Shown in pieces: positions 1 through 7,865 of a stretch of 64,000 nucleotides of DNA. Below the pieces are notes generated by a model. That model was not told the origin of the DNA, made no database searches, and saw nothing but the letters and a program-made list of their open reading frames with translations. Origin of the DNA: Verrucomicrobiia bacterium. GTDB lineage: Bacteria > Verrucomicrobiota > Verrucomicrobiia > Opitutales > Opitutaceae. The position numbers were made by a program, and so were the translations under genes. Location of the stretch: positions 1-64,000 of the forward strand of contig WYBX01000057.1 of NCBI GenBank assembly GCA_011525695.1, written 5' to 3'. Numbering within the stretch: position 1 is the stretch's first letter; every line of letters starts with the position of its first letter.

Positions 1-248
1 GTCTATCCAGCGCAGGCGTCCGAGGCAGGGTGAGCAACGGTTTTGTGTGGCCGACCTGAGGGCTCCTGGCTGCACAAGTACCTGACAGACTGAGATCGGT
101 CCTCCTACCGTGCGAAACTCGGGCTAGCATTCTCCCCTCTGAAAACTCCTGCGCCTGCAGGGGAAAGGGTAAGAGAAAGATCCATGAGAACGAGTCAGGC
201 GTGAAGGAAATCGCAACCCAGCTTCCCCACTGCGAGTTCGACAGGCTG
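1..248. other. Window-edge stretch without a recognisable gene
   Basis: No supported coding region, RNA gene or recognised riboswitch was found here. It lies downstream of the leftward respiratory operon. A gene reaching in from the left of the window cannot be excluded. Confidence 0.4.
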
Positions 249-2450
249 CTACTCCACCACAAACCCACTGGCCGGCTCAAAGCTGACCACATTCAATCTT
301 CTCTCCCGCGCCCGCATCGTGCCTTCCCACCGCTGCGGGACCGCGTCCCCGCCGGTGAGAATTTCCACCACGACACGGTGCTCGCCCGCCGCCCAGGATT
401 GCCGCCACTCCCCAATCGCCGGCCCGTCCCGCGAAACGCCCTTGGCCCCGAACACCCGTTCGTCCGTGACGCCATCGATGGTCAGCCGCACCACGACATC
501 CGCCCGCCTGGGTTTGCCCGTGCTCGCGCCCCGCATATGCACGGGCTTCGCGGCCTCCGCCACGGGATCCGGCGCTGACGCCTCCTGTTTTTCGCCAAAC
601 GCCTTGAAGGAAATCACCAACTGCGGCTCCCCGGAGGCAGGATTCGTCACCCGCAGATGACTCGGCCATACGGCCGCCGCCGCAATGGCCCCGACGAGCA
701 GGATGCACGCGGTCACCGCCGCAGCTCGTGATGGCCGGTGCCGCCTTACGCCGCTAGCCGCCATCCCGCGAAACACTGCGGCGGTGCGGGCGAGTTCGTC
801 CGGCCGCGATGGATCGAAATCCACCACCGCCCAAACTCCCGCACCGGCGCGCTCCGGCCGCAACACCGGCGCCCGCTCGCCCGTGAGCCGCTCCGCCACC
901 CAGCGGCCGCCATCCCGCGCCGCTGCCTCCGCCCGGGCATCCCGCACGACCAGTGCGCCCCGCATGCCTTGCGTGAAAAGCCGCTCGAGGAACTTCGGCC
1001 TCACCCAACTCGCCGTCGGCACCGGATGCACCTGGAAACCGGCCAGCTCAGGTGCCAGATCCGACCGGATTTCCCCCGCCACGAAGGCCACCCACCGTGA
1101 ACCGTTGGCCACGGTGGCCGCGGCAGTCTCGCGCTCAATTCTCGCCTCCTCCAGCCGCGTGTCGAACCACGTCATCGCGATCCCTTCGGAATCGCACGAA
1201 CCGGCACAGACGCCGCAACCGACACAGCGGGCCGGATCGACGAAGGCCTCGGTCGCAAAATGCCGAGGGTCCGCCCGCGGCACCATCCGGATCGCATCGA
1301 AGGGGCAGTCCTGCATGCACTGGGTGCACGCATGGCAGCGCGCGGGGTTCACCCGCGCCTGGTAAGCGGCAGGGGCGCGACGCCGGCCCAGCAGCCACGG
1401 GACCATCGCCCCGAGCAGCGTCCCACCAAAGAGCACCAGCCACAAACCGGCATGCTGGAACCGCAAGCCAAGCGCCAGCGGTGAAAGGTACCACGCGTCC
1501 ACCGTCAGGTGCTCCGCCACCACCGCCATTTCCGCCCGCGGATCGAGCGGCGGCGGGACCAAGGCCGACACCACCATCATCGCGCCCAACAACGCAACCC
1601 AGAGTCCGCGCTGCGGCAGCAGCCTTGCCCGGCTCACCCGGGCCAGATGCACCGCCAGCCCGACTGCGATCGCCAGCGGCAGAAGCATGTGCAGGAAGAA
1701 CACCACGAAGAACAGGAGACTCGGGACGGTGCGGTCGCTCACGAACAGCCGGCCGAGCGGCTCGCCGAAGATCGGCAGCCCATCGAGCAGCCGCATCGAC
1801 GATACGGCGACCTGTTGCGCGGGCTGATCCCACACCAGCCAGTAGCCCGTCCAGCCGATGAACCAGACGAGCCCGAGCATGCCCACGCCCGAAACCCAGG
1901 GAAGCCAGCGGGCATTGCCGAACTTTCCGGCCACGAAAACGCGGCCGGCATGGACCACCAGCAGTAGCATCGCGAGATCGGAACTGTAACGGTGCAGCGC
2001 GCGCACCCAGCCGCCCAGCGTTCCTCCCGCCAACACCTCCAGCGAGGGATAGGCAAACTGCACGCTGGGCGAATACCAGATGAGCATCAACACGCCGGTC
2101 ACCACCGCCACGACGAGCGCGAAGTTCGCGGCAACCCCGGCCTGTGCCAATGGATTGTACTCCGCCGGCAGCCAGCGCGACAGCCAGCCATCGATCCACG
2201 CCAGCACATGATCCAATTGCCGGAGGTGACTCTCCCCCCGCACGGCCGCAGGCGGCTCCGGCTGGGACCCGCCCGGGAGCGTTCCATCCGCCGGGCCCCG
2301 ATCATTGCCGGCATCGTTCCGCCCGGGCCGGATCTTGGGATCCGGCGCCTCCGCGCCGCTCCGGCCGCGATCGAGTTCGACCGCCGCCCCGCCCGGTTGA
2401 GGCACTGCCTCCGCACTGCTCCGCCCATTGGCCATCGGCGACGGACTCAT
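249..2450 (-). CDS. Cytochrome b / 2x[4Fe-4S] ferredoxin fusion with MvhD-like region
   Basis: A 733-residue membrane redox protein, probably passing electrons between the quinone pool and a partner. Residues 1-75 are Gly/Pro-rich. Residues 105-350 form a cytochrome b N-terminal-type helical bundle with two His pairs at 14-residue spacing (H153/H167 and H254/H268), as expected for two b hemes. Residues 372-382 (CxxCxxCxxxCP) and 409-419 (CxxCxxCxxxC) are two ferredoxin cluster motifs. Residues 445-560 resemble the MvhD/HdrA-associated delta-subunit fold, but the usual cysteines are absent. A further membrane helix (about 576-596) leads to a C-terminal beta-rich domain. The start overlaps the SCO stop by ATGA, so the two are translationally coupled. 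The direct redox partner is unknown. Confidence 0.85.
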   Translation of the reverse strand: MSPSPMANGRSSAEAVPQPGGAAVELDRGRSGAEAPDPKIRPGRNDAGNDRGPADGTLPGGSQPEPPAAVRGESHLRQLDHVLAWIDGWLSRWLPAEYNPLAQAGVAANFALVVAVVTGVLMLIWYSPSVQFAYPSLEVLAGGTLGGWVRALHRYSSDLAMLLLVVHAGRVFVAGKFGNARWLPWVSGVGMLGLVWFIGWTGYWLVWDQPAQQVAVSSMRLLDGLPIFGEPLGRLFVSDRTVPSLLFFVVFFLHMLLPLAIAVGLAVHLARVSRARLLPQRGLWVALLGAMMVVSALVPPPLDPRAEMAVVAEHLTVDAWYLSPLALGLRFQHAGLWLVLFGGTLLGAMVPWLLGRRRAPAAYQARVNPARCHACTQCMQDCPFDAIRMVPRADPRHFATEAFVDPARCVGCGVCAGSCDSEGIAMTWFDTRLEEARIERETAAATVANGSRWVAFVAGEIRSDLAPELAGFQVHPVPTASWVRPKFLERLFTQGMRGALVVRDARAEAAARDGGRWVAERLTGERAPVLRPERAGAGVWAVVDFDPSRPDELARTAAVFRGMAASGVRRHRPSRAAAVTACILLVGAIAAAAVWPSHLRVTNPASGEPQLVISFKAFGEKQEASAPDPVAEAAKPVHMRGASTGKPRRADVVVRLTIDGVTDERVFGAKGVSRDGPAIGEWRQSWAAGEHRVVVEILTGGDAVPQRWEGTMRARERRLNVVSFEPASGFVVE

Positions 2451-3391
2451 TCCGCCCCCACCAGTGCGGCCTCATCCGCGACCGCCTCCGCCGTGAGCTG
2501 CAGCACGGCCTCGCGGAGCCAGCCCTGGTGCCGCGGGTTCAGGTTGAACCGGTACGCAATCTCCCCGCGGGCATCGATCAGGATCAGCAGGTTGGCATGA
2601 TCGATCGCCCCCGTCCGGGGATTCCGCACGCGCGCAAACTGCAGCTGTTCGAGCAGCCCGTGCATCAGGCCGGGCTCGCCGTTGAGGTATCGGAACTCGG
2701 GATGCTGGAAGCCATAGCCCGCCGCCATCCCGGCCATAATCGACGTGCTTTCGTATTCGGGATTGAGTGACAAAGCCAGCACGCTGACGCGGGCTCGCGC
2801 CGGCGCCGGCAGCGTATCGAGCAGCCGGCGGGTCTCGATCAGGATTTCCGGACAGGTCGTCGCGCACGCCGCATACACGCCGGTCATGAGCACCACCCGG
2901 CCGCGCAGGTCCTCGAGCCCAACCTCGCGCTCCAGTTGATCCACCAGCCGGAATGCCGGCGGCGTGATCCGGGTGCGGATCCGCTCGCCCGGAAACGGCG
3001 GGAGCGGATCCTCCACCCGGCTGCGCCGGTCGACTGCCAGCAGGCTGACCGCCGCCAGCACGGCCACCACGGCCCCGGCAAACGCCGGCCGCCACGACGC
3101 CCGCCAGCGGACGCGGCGCAACGCCTCGCGCCACAGCAGCACCGCCGCGGCAACAATGAAAAGCGGCTCCAGCAGCATCATGCCGACGGCGGACCACTCC
3201 ATCCCGCCGGTGCCGGGATCGTAGCTGAAGCACCAGATCTTGAACTCCTGCGCGAACTCGCCCCACCAACCGGATCCGGCCGGCGCGAACACCAGCGCAA
3301 GCAGGAAGCTCTCGTACACCGCCGACGCCGCCAGCAGAAACACCGGCAGCCCGGCGCCGACGAAGAATTCTCGCGTGCGGTGGAGGGTCAT
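2447..3391 (-). CDS. SCO1/SenC-family copper chaperone with N-terminal membrane domain
   Basis: A 314-residue protein. Three predicted helices (about 12-36, 70-86 and 105-120) precede a thioredoxin-fold SCO domain. The copper-binding pair is C176 and C180 (CATTCP), and the conserved distal histidine lies in GAIDHANL near residue 267. SCO proteins deliver copper to the CuA site of oxidase subunit II or act as thiol reductants, and the preceding oxidase genes fit that job. The extra N-terminal helices are unusual, since most SCOs have one anchor. It is coupled to the cytochrome b fusion by a 4-nt overlap and separated from subunit I by about 178 nt. Confidence 0.88.
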   Translation of the reverse strand: MTLHRTREFFVGAGLPVFLLAASAVYESFLLALVFAPAGSGWWGEFAQEFKIWCFSYDPGTGGMEWSAVGMMLLEPLFIVAAAVLLWREALRRVRWRASWRPAFAGAVVAVLAAVSLLAVDRRSRVEDPLPPFPGERIRTRITPPAFRLVDQLEREVGLEDLRGRVVLMTGVYAACATTCPEILIETRRLLDTLPAPARARVSVLALSLNPEYESTSIMAGMAAGYGFQHPEFRYLNGEPGLMHGLLEQLQFARVRNPRTGAIDHANLLILIDARGEIAYRFNLNPRHQGWLREAVLQLTAEAVADEAALVGAE

Positions 3392-3435
3392 GGCGTGTTC
3401 GCAGGTGGGGGAAGGACGGCATGAACCGCGTCGCA

Positions 3436-3458
3436 GGGCCGTCGCTTGCCGACGGGCC
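3436..3458. terminator. Imperfect GC-rich hairpin downstream of oxidase subunit I
   Basis: GGCCGTC pairs with GACGGGCC (one bulged G) around a short loop. It lies in the 178-nt gap between subunit I and SCO. There is no clear U-tract, so it could be an attenuator or RNA-processing hairpin instead of a full terminator. Confidence 0.25.
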
Positions 3459-3568
3459 TCGAGTTCATAACGAAGTTCATCATGCTTGTGGCATGCCGGC
3501 GAGCGGCAGCCCTGCAGGTTCGAATTTCCGAGCGGCTCGATCGTTCCGATGCTCCGAGTGAAACGGCC

Positions 3569-5290
3569 TCAGCGCACCGGCCAGACATCGGCCAGCGCCT
3601 TCCAGTTCGCGAAGTAGTAGACGGCGAAGCAGGCGAGGAACACCGCGGTGAGCGCGATCGTCCCCTTGACCGCCCAGTGATCCTCCGCCAGCGAGCCTTC
3701 GCGGCTGCCCGGCAGCGCCTGCGCGACGCCCCAGTCGGCCATCGCCCGTCCATGGTTCCGCTCGCCAAACAGCAGCGTACCCACGCAGAGGATGACGAAC
3801 AGGAACAGGCCGGTCACCGCCAGCAGCGCGCCAATTCCCATCACGCCCAGCATGAGGTGGGCCGCGGCGCCGAACGCACCCGAGTGATCGATGTCGTATA
3901 TCCGGCGCGGCACGCCCAGCGAGCCCGCGAACGACATGCCGAGCGAAACGAAGAGGATGCCGATGCCGAACATCCAGGGCTGGGCCCGCGCCGCCGATCG
4001 CCAGATAAAATCGCGGCGGAAGATCAGCGGGATCACGTAATAGGTCAGCGCCATGAAGGCCAGCGACGTGCCGCCGACAACGGTGGCATGGAAGTGCCCG
4101 GTGATCCGGAGCGTGTTGTGCGCGATGATGTTGATCTGCTGCGTGCCCAGGGTGACGCCCGTGATGCCGCCGATGAAACCGAAGATCAGCAGCGAGAGCA
4201 GCGCCCCGGAGAAGGCCGGGTTCTTCCACGGCAGGTGTGTGACCCAGCCGAAGAGCCCCTTCGCATGGCCCTTCTCGCGCATTGCGAGCTCGACCGAGGC
4301 CGGCACGGTGAAGCCGTGGATCATCGAGGCGAGCACCGCGAGGTACATCGCGTAGGAGGTATTCCAGATCTTCCAGGCGGAACCGACGGCGGGATCGACG
4401 AGGAGGTGATGCGCCGACGCCAGGTTGATGAACAGGATGTAGAGCAGGAAGGCCGTGCGGCAGACCGTCTCGTTCACCGGCTTGGCGCCCGTCGTGAGCT
4501 GGCCGATCAGGTACCAGACCGAGACCATCGCGCACACGTTCACCTGCTGCGACTGGTGCCCGAGCCCCCACCAAATCATCCGGTACCACATCGGGTCCGG
4601 CTGCGCCGTCCAGCCCATCGCATAGCTGAACGTGGGAATCATCACGATCGCCCCATGCAGGAGCGTGACCACCGCGATGATCGCGGCGGCCGTGGCGCCG
4701 AACGTCACCAGCGGCATCGAGCCCTCGAAGGTCCGGTCGCGCCGGGCCACGTAGAGCGTGGCGAAGAAGTTGTAGACCGCCGTCAGCGTGCCGGTCGCCA
4801 CCAGGATGATCCCGAGGTAGAACGCGGGATGGGCCACCAGCGGCAGATAGCTCGTCAGCAACACGTCGGCCTGGCCCTTGAGGATGATGCCATTGACCAT
4901 CAATGCGCCGATCAGCATCTGCGCGAACGAGGCCCAGGCGATCTTGCGGGAGAAGAGCCGCGCGTTGAGCGGCACCGTGCAGGTGAAGTAGAGCACGGCG
5001 ACCTCGAAGAACAGGATCCAGAAGAGGAGCATGTTCACCCCGTGCAGGGTGAGCACGCGATAGAACCAGTCGACCGGCAGAAGATGCACCGCCTGCCAGC
5101 GCGTGAGCGCAAGCAGGATGGCGGCGATGCCGCCGACGAGCAGGAAGACGACCGCGGCGACGGCGTTGAACTGGATGAACCGCTCGGCGCCGAGGCAGAC
5201 GTTGAGACCGGTGGTGTCGCACTTGCGCGAGGCAGCGGGCGCCGCCGGCTCTGGCGACGCGGGGATGGGAACAGTAAGGGTGGAGGACAT
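3569..5290 (-). CDS. B-type (ba3-like) heme-copper oxidase subunit I
   Basis: A 573-residue catalytic subunit of a terminal oxidase that reduces O2 to water in the membrane. H83 (TLHGVNML) is a low-spin heme ligand. H245 (GLGHQSQQ) and H294/H295 (SAHHLLVDP) are CuB ligands. GHFHATVVGG (H399, H401) supplies the two heme ligands on helix X. About 13 membrane helices are evident. The usual cross-linked tyrosine at H+4 is a glutamine (Q249), so the active-site phenol must come from elsewhere or be absent. Subunit II lies just upstream in the same operon. B-type oxidases generally have high O2 affinity, which agrees with the FNR-type box upstream of the operon. Confidence 0.93.
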   Translation of the reverse strand: MSSTLTVPIPASPEPAAPAASRKCDTTGLNVCLGAERFIQFNAVAAVVFLLVGGIAAILLALTRWQAVHLLPVDWFYRVLTLHGVNMLLFWILFFEVAVLYFTCTVPLNARLFSRKIAWASFAQMLIGALMVNGIILKGQADVLLTSYLPLVAHPAFYLGIILVATGTLTAVYNFFATLYVARRDRTFEGSMPLVTFGATAAAIIAVVTLLHGAIVMIPTFSYAMGWTAQPDPMWYRMIWWGLGHQSQQVNVCAMVSVWYLIGQLTTGAKPVNETVCRTAFLLYILFINLASAHHLLVDPAVGSAWKIWNTSYAMYLAVLASMIHGFTVPASVELAMREKGHAKGLFGWVTHLPWKNPAFSGALLSLLIFGFIGGITGVTLGTQQINIIAHNTLRITGHFHATVVGGTSLAFMALTYYVIPLIFRRDFIWRSAARAQPWMFGIGILFVSLGMSFAGSLGVPRRIYDIDHSGAFGAAAHLMLGVMGIGALLAVTGLFLFVILCVGTLLFGERNHGRAMADWGVAQALPGSREGSLAEDHWAVKGTIALTAVFLACFAVYYFANWKALADVWPVR

Positions 5291-5314
5291 GTGGCGTGGT
5301 GGCGGAGGCCGCGC

Positions 5315-5839
5315 TTATTCGACGATGATTTTGCCGAACATCTTGTCGTGCCCGATGCCGCAGAATTCGTTGCAGACAATCGTGTATTCACCCTTCGAGG
5401 TCGGGGTCAGGGTGAGCACGTGATCGTAGCCGGGCAGGACCTGGAAGTTCATGTTGAGCGGCTGCAGCGAGAAGCCGTGCTGCAGATCGAGCGCGGAGAG
5501 GTGAATCCGGTAGGTTTCTCCCTGCCGGAGCTTGAGGATCGGATACCAGCTCCACATCCGGCCGAGCAGGTAGGCGTCGCCCCCGGGGGCGGGTTCGGCG
5601 ATCGGGACGCCATTGCGCTCCCCGACCTTGTTGGCGGCGGCAAAGCGTTCGGTGCGCTCGAGGAAGGTGACTGGTGCCACGGCGTAGGCCTCGCCGCGCG
5701 AGTTCTGTTTGCCGCGGAAGTGCCAGTACGGCATCATCAGGCTCATCACGAAGCACCAGAGCAGGGCCAGCCCAATCCAGAGCTTTTCGGCACCGGCGGG
5801 CGGCTTGAACCAGTCACGGGCGGGAATGGAGAGGCTCAT
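5315..5839 (-). CDS. Cytochrome c oxidase subunit II (CuA)
   Basis: A 174-residue protein with one N-terminal anchor helix and a cupredoxin domain exposed to the periplasm. The C-terminal CNEFCGIGHDKM gives the CuA signature (C-x3-C-x3-H-x2-M), and the upstream CuA histidine is in DLQHGFSL. It accepts electrons from a cytochrome c or cupredoxin and passes them to the heme of subunit I. The single helix and short length are typical of ba3-type subunit II. It lies 24 nt before subunit I and 9 nt after a small membrane peptide gene. Confidence 0.93.
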   Translation of the reverse strand: MSLSIPARDWFKPPAGAEKLWIGLALLWCFVMSLMMPYWHFRGKQNSRGEAYAVAPVTFLERTERFAAANKVGERNGVPIAEPAPGGDAYLLGRMWSWYPILKLRQGETYRIHLSALDLQHGFSLQPLNMNFQVLPGYDHVLTLTPTSKGEYTIVCNEFCGIGHDKMFGKIIVE

Positions 5840-5848
5840 GGTGGTTCC

Positions 5849-6001
5849 TCAGGGCAGGGTCGCCGGCGGCACCAGCGAGATTTCGATCCAGCCCCACACC
5901 GTGTAGGACAGGAGGGGGATCACGACTCCGAGCACGAGCAGGAGCCAGGGGTTGTCGAGCACCCGCTGCAGCAGGGGCGGTTTGGTTTCGGGATTAGGCA
6001 T
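5849..6001 (-). CDS. 50-residue single-helix membrane peptide, possible oxidase subunit IIa-like
   Basis: The reading frame starts MPNPETKPPLLQRVLDNPW and has one hydrophobic helix (WLLLVLGVVIPLLSYTVWGW). It overlaps the upstream oxidase-like gene by 8 nt and ends 9 nt before subunit II. Small one-helix subunits (CbaD/IIa) are known for ba3 oxidases. Membership here rests on position, size and topology only. Confidence 0.6.
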   Translation of the reverse strand: MPNPETKPPLLQRVLDNPWLLLVLGVVIPLLSYTVWGWIEISLVPPATLP

Positions 6002-7493
6002 GGAAGGAAATTGCCGGAGCGGGCCCGGCCGGGCGCCGCCGCCACCAGCCCCGCATCTCGCGCAGGACCAGGACCAGGAACCAGACGCCGGCGAATGTGG
6101 CGACCAGGCCGCCGACGCCCATCACGCTGAGCCCGATCAGTTCGCCGGTGCTGCGCACGTGCTGCTCGCTCGCATACGCCTTCCGCCCGAGGCCGTAGAC
6201 CCCGCCCAGGGCGAACCCGAGGGCAAACACCGCCTGGCCGGCGCCAAAGATGGCCAGTTGCCGGGTGGCGGCCCGCCAGGGGCCGGCAACCGCGGCCATC
6301 CCTGGTGACGATCCGCCTCGCGCCGCGGCACACACCAGGTAGGCGGCGGTCATGAAAGCCACGGTGACCCCGCCCAACGAGGCATGGTAATGCGCCGGCA
6401 CCAGCGTCGTTGAACTCCGGATGCACGCGCCGAGGACGAAACCGAGCACCGTCAGCGCCGCACTGGCGGTCAGCCCCGCCCGCGCGACGCGCGCCAGCGG
6501 ATCCCCCGTGGCCCCGGCAGCGGTGTCCACTGCCGGCGGGCGGACTGTACGGAGGTGCCGGATGCCAAGCGCCAGCACGGACAGCACCACGGGAAATATG
6601 CCCCAGCGCATGAGCAGGGTGGCACCGGTGTGGTACATCGGATCCAGCGCGCCCCGGGCCGTCAGGAGCGGCATCGCGAAATGCGGTGCCAGTAGCAGCG
6701 TGAAGAGCGTCCGGGCTCCGCGGGCCGTGAACAACGACCGTCCCGCGACCCGCGCGATCAGCCAGAGCCAGACCGCCAGCATGGCCGCCGCGTTGGCCAC
6801 CTGCAGCACATGCCCCGCCCCCCACGCGGCGAATTCATAGCGCGTCCACGTGTCCAGCCCCTCGGGCAGGCTCATCCGCGTTGCCAGCCACGTGGCCGCG
6901 GCGAGCACCACCGCAATCGCCGCCGCCTGCAGCCCGGCCGCCGCATCCTCCGGCAGCCCCGCCCCCGCACGCCGCGCCACCGGCGCGAGCGTCTCCAGCA
7001 GGTACAGGATGACCCCGACAAAGAAGGCGGCCAGCCCACCGAGAAAGACCGGATGATCAATCACCGGGACATAGTTCGCCAGCACCGGCTGGGCCCCCCG
7101 CATGCAGGCGCCGGCCAGCATCCCGACGACGCCGATGACGGCGAGCACGAACGCACCCCGGCCGACGGGTTTGGCGGAACCGCCGGACCGAACCGCCGAG
7201 AGCCCCGAGAGGAAGGCATAGAACCAGACGACCAGTGCCAGATCCACATGGACCACCAGGCAGCGCTTGAAGAACAGGGGATCGTCGATCCATCCCGAAA
7301 GGAAAGGCAGCCGGCCAATCACGACGGCGAGCGAGAGCAGCCCGGCGACCACCAGGCTCCCGATTGCCAGCGTGAACCACCGCCGGGCTTCCGGCCCGAT
7401 GCCCGGCACCACGCGCATGGCGCCCACCGCGGATGCGGAAACCATCGTCACACTCGTCGGCGCAGGAGCGACAGTGAAGGGAATGGCCGGCAT
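5994..7493 (-). CDS. Divergent heme-copper-oxidase subunit I-like membrane protein
   Basis: A 499-residue protein with about 12 helices, related to the oxidase/NorB subunit I superfamily. H82 (VVHVDLALVVWF) matches a low-spin heme ligand, H228 (GAGHVLQ) the first CuB ligand, and H368/H370 (AHYHASLGG) the helix X pair. The usual CuB His-His pair reads Pro-His (APHFAMP, H271), so the copper centre is probably altered or lost. It is the first gene of the operon and overlaps the next small gene. It could be a heme-only quinol or NO-related protein or a non-catalytic partner of the true oxidase. The family assignment is good; the activity is unknown. Confidence 0.72.
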   Translation of the reverse strand: MPAIPFTVAPAPTSVTMVSASAVGAMRVVPGIGPEARRWFTLAIGSLVVAGLLSLAVVIGRLPFLSGWIDDPLFFKRCLVVHVDLALVVWFYAFLSGLSAVRSGGSAKPVGRGAFVLAVIGVVGMLAGACMRGAQPVLANYVPVIDHPVFLGGLAAFFVGVILYLLETLAPVARRAGAGLPEDAAAGLQAAAIAVVLAAATWLATRMSLPEGLDTWTRYEFAAWGAGHVLQVANAAAMLAVWLWLIARVAGRSLFTARGARTLFTLLLAPHFAMPLLTARGALDPMYHTGATLLMRWGIFPVVLSVLALGIRHLRTVRPPAVDTAAGATGDPLARVARAGLTASAALTVLGFVLGACIRSSTTLVPAHYHASLGGVTVAFMTAAYLVCAAARGGSSPGMAAVAGPWRAATRQLAIFGAGQAVFALGFALGGVYGLGRKAYASEQHVRSTGELIGLSVMGVGGLVATFAGVWFLVLVLREMRGWWRRRPAGPAPAISFHA

Positions 7494-7528
7494 GCCCGCT
7501 GTTTTAGCGGGTCGTGCTGCGACCGGCC

Positions 7529-7542
7529 TTGATCCGAATCAA
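7529..7542. promoter_or_regulatory. Perfect FNR/CRP-family binding box
   Basis: TTGATCCGAATCAA matches the FNR/NNR/Anr consensus TTGAT-N4-ATCAA exactly, inside an 18-bp perfect palindrome (7527-7544). It lies 35 nt upstream of the first gene of the oxidase operon. This predicts O2- or NO-responsive activation of the leftward operon. Confidence 0.7.
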
Positions 7543-7661
7543 GGCTTCCCGGGAAAAGGCTCCGCAGCGCGCGACGGCTTTTCACCGCCTCGATCGTCCA
7601 TCTTCCGCTCGTCCTCACCACGCTGGCGATCGACCGGCTGCTGTGAGCCGGCGGCAGCGTC

Positions 7662-7732
7662 GCCACAGATACACCATGATCATGGTACATGTGTGGTTTC
7701 GGCTGGTAGCCACCTCCGCAGGGCATTGCCAG
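7662..7732. repeat. 71-bp direct repeat, copy 1
   Basis: Begins GCCACAGATACACC and ends GGGCATTGCCAG. The core contains the perfect palindrome ACCATGATCATGGT, flanked by CCACA and TGTGG arms. It pairs with a diverged copy at 7750-7820. Confidence 0.7.
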
Positions 7733-7749
7733 CGTTCCGGCGACTGGGT

Positions 7750-7820
7750 GCCACATATATATACCACGATCATGGCATATGTGTGGCTTTGGCGGGGAGC
7801 CACGTCCGCGTGATTGCCAG
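7750..7820. repeat. 71-bp direct repeat, copy 2
   Basis: The same length as copy 1 and collinear with it, with an 88-bp period. The near-palindrome CCACGATCATGG sits inside CCACATAT / ATGTGTGG arms. The copies differ mostly in the flanks, while the palindromic core and GCCAC/ATTGCCAG borders are kept. It lies 45 nt before the GH28 start. Confidence 0.7.
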
Positions 7821-7865
7821 CACGGCAAGATGCAGGTTGGGTGTGGGAGGCCGGGTCCTTCGACC

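Noticed and set aside
3446-6130. 894-residue plus-strand frame over the oxidase genes
   Set aside because: It is antisense to clear oxidase subunits and rich in Arg, His, Glu and Gln, as expected for a GC-rich shadow frame.
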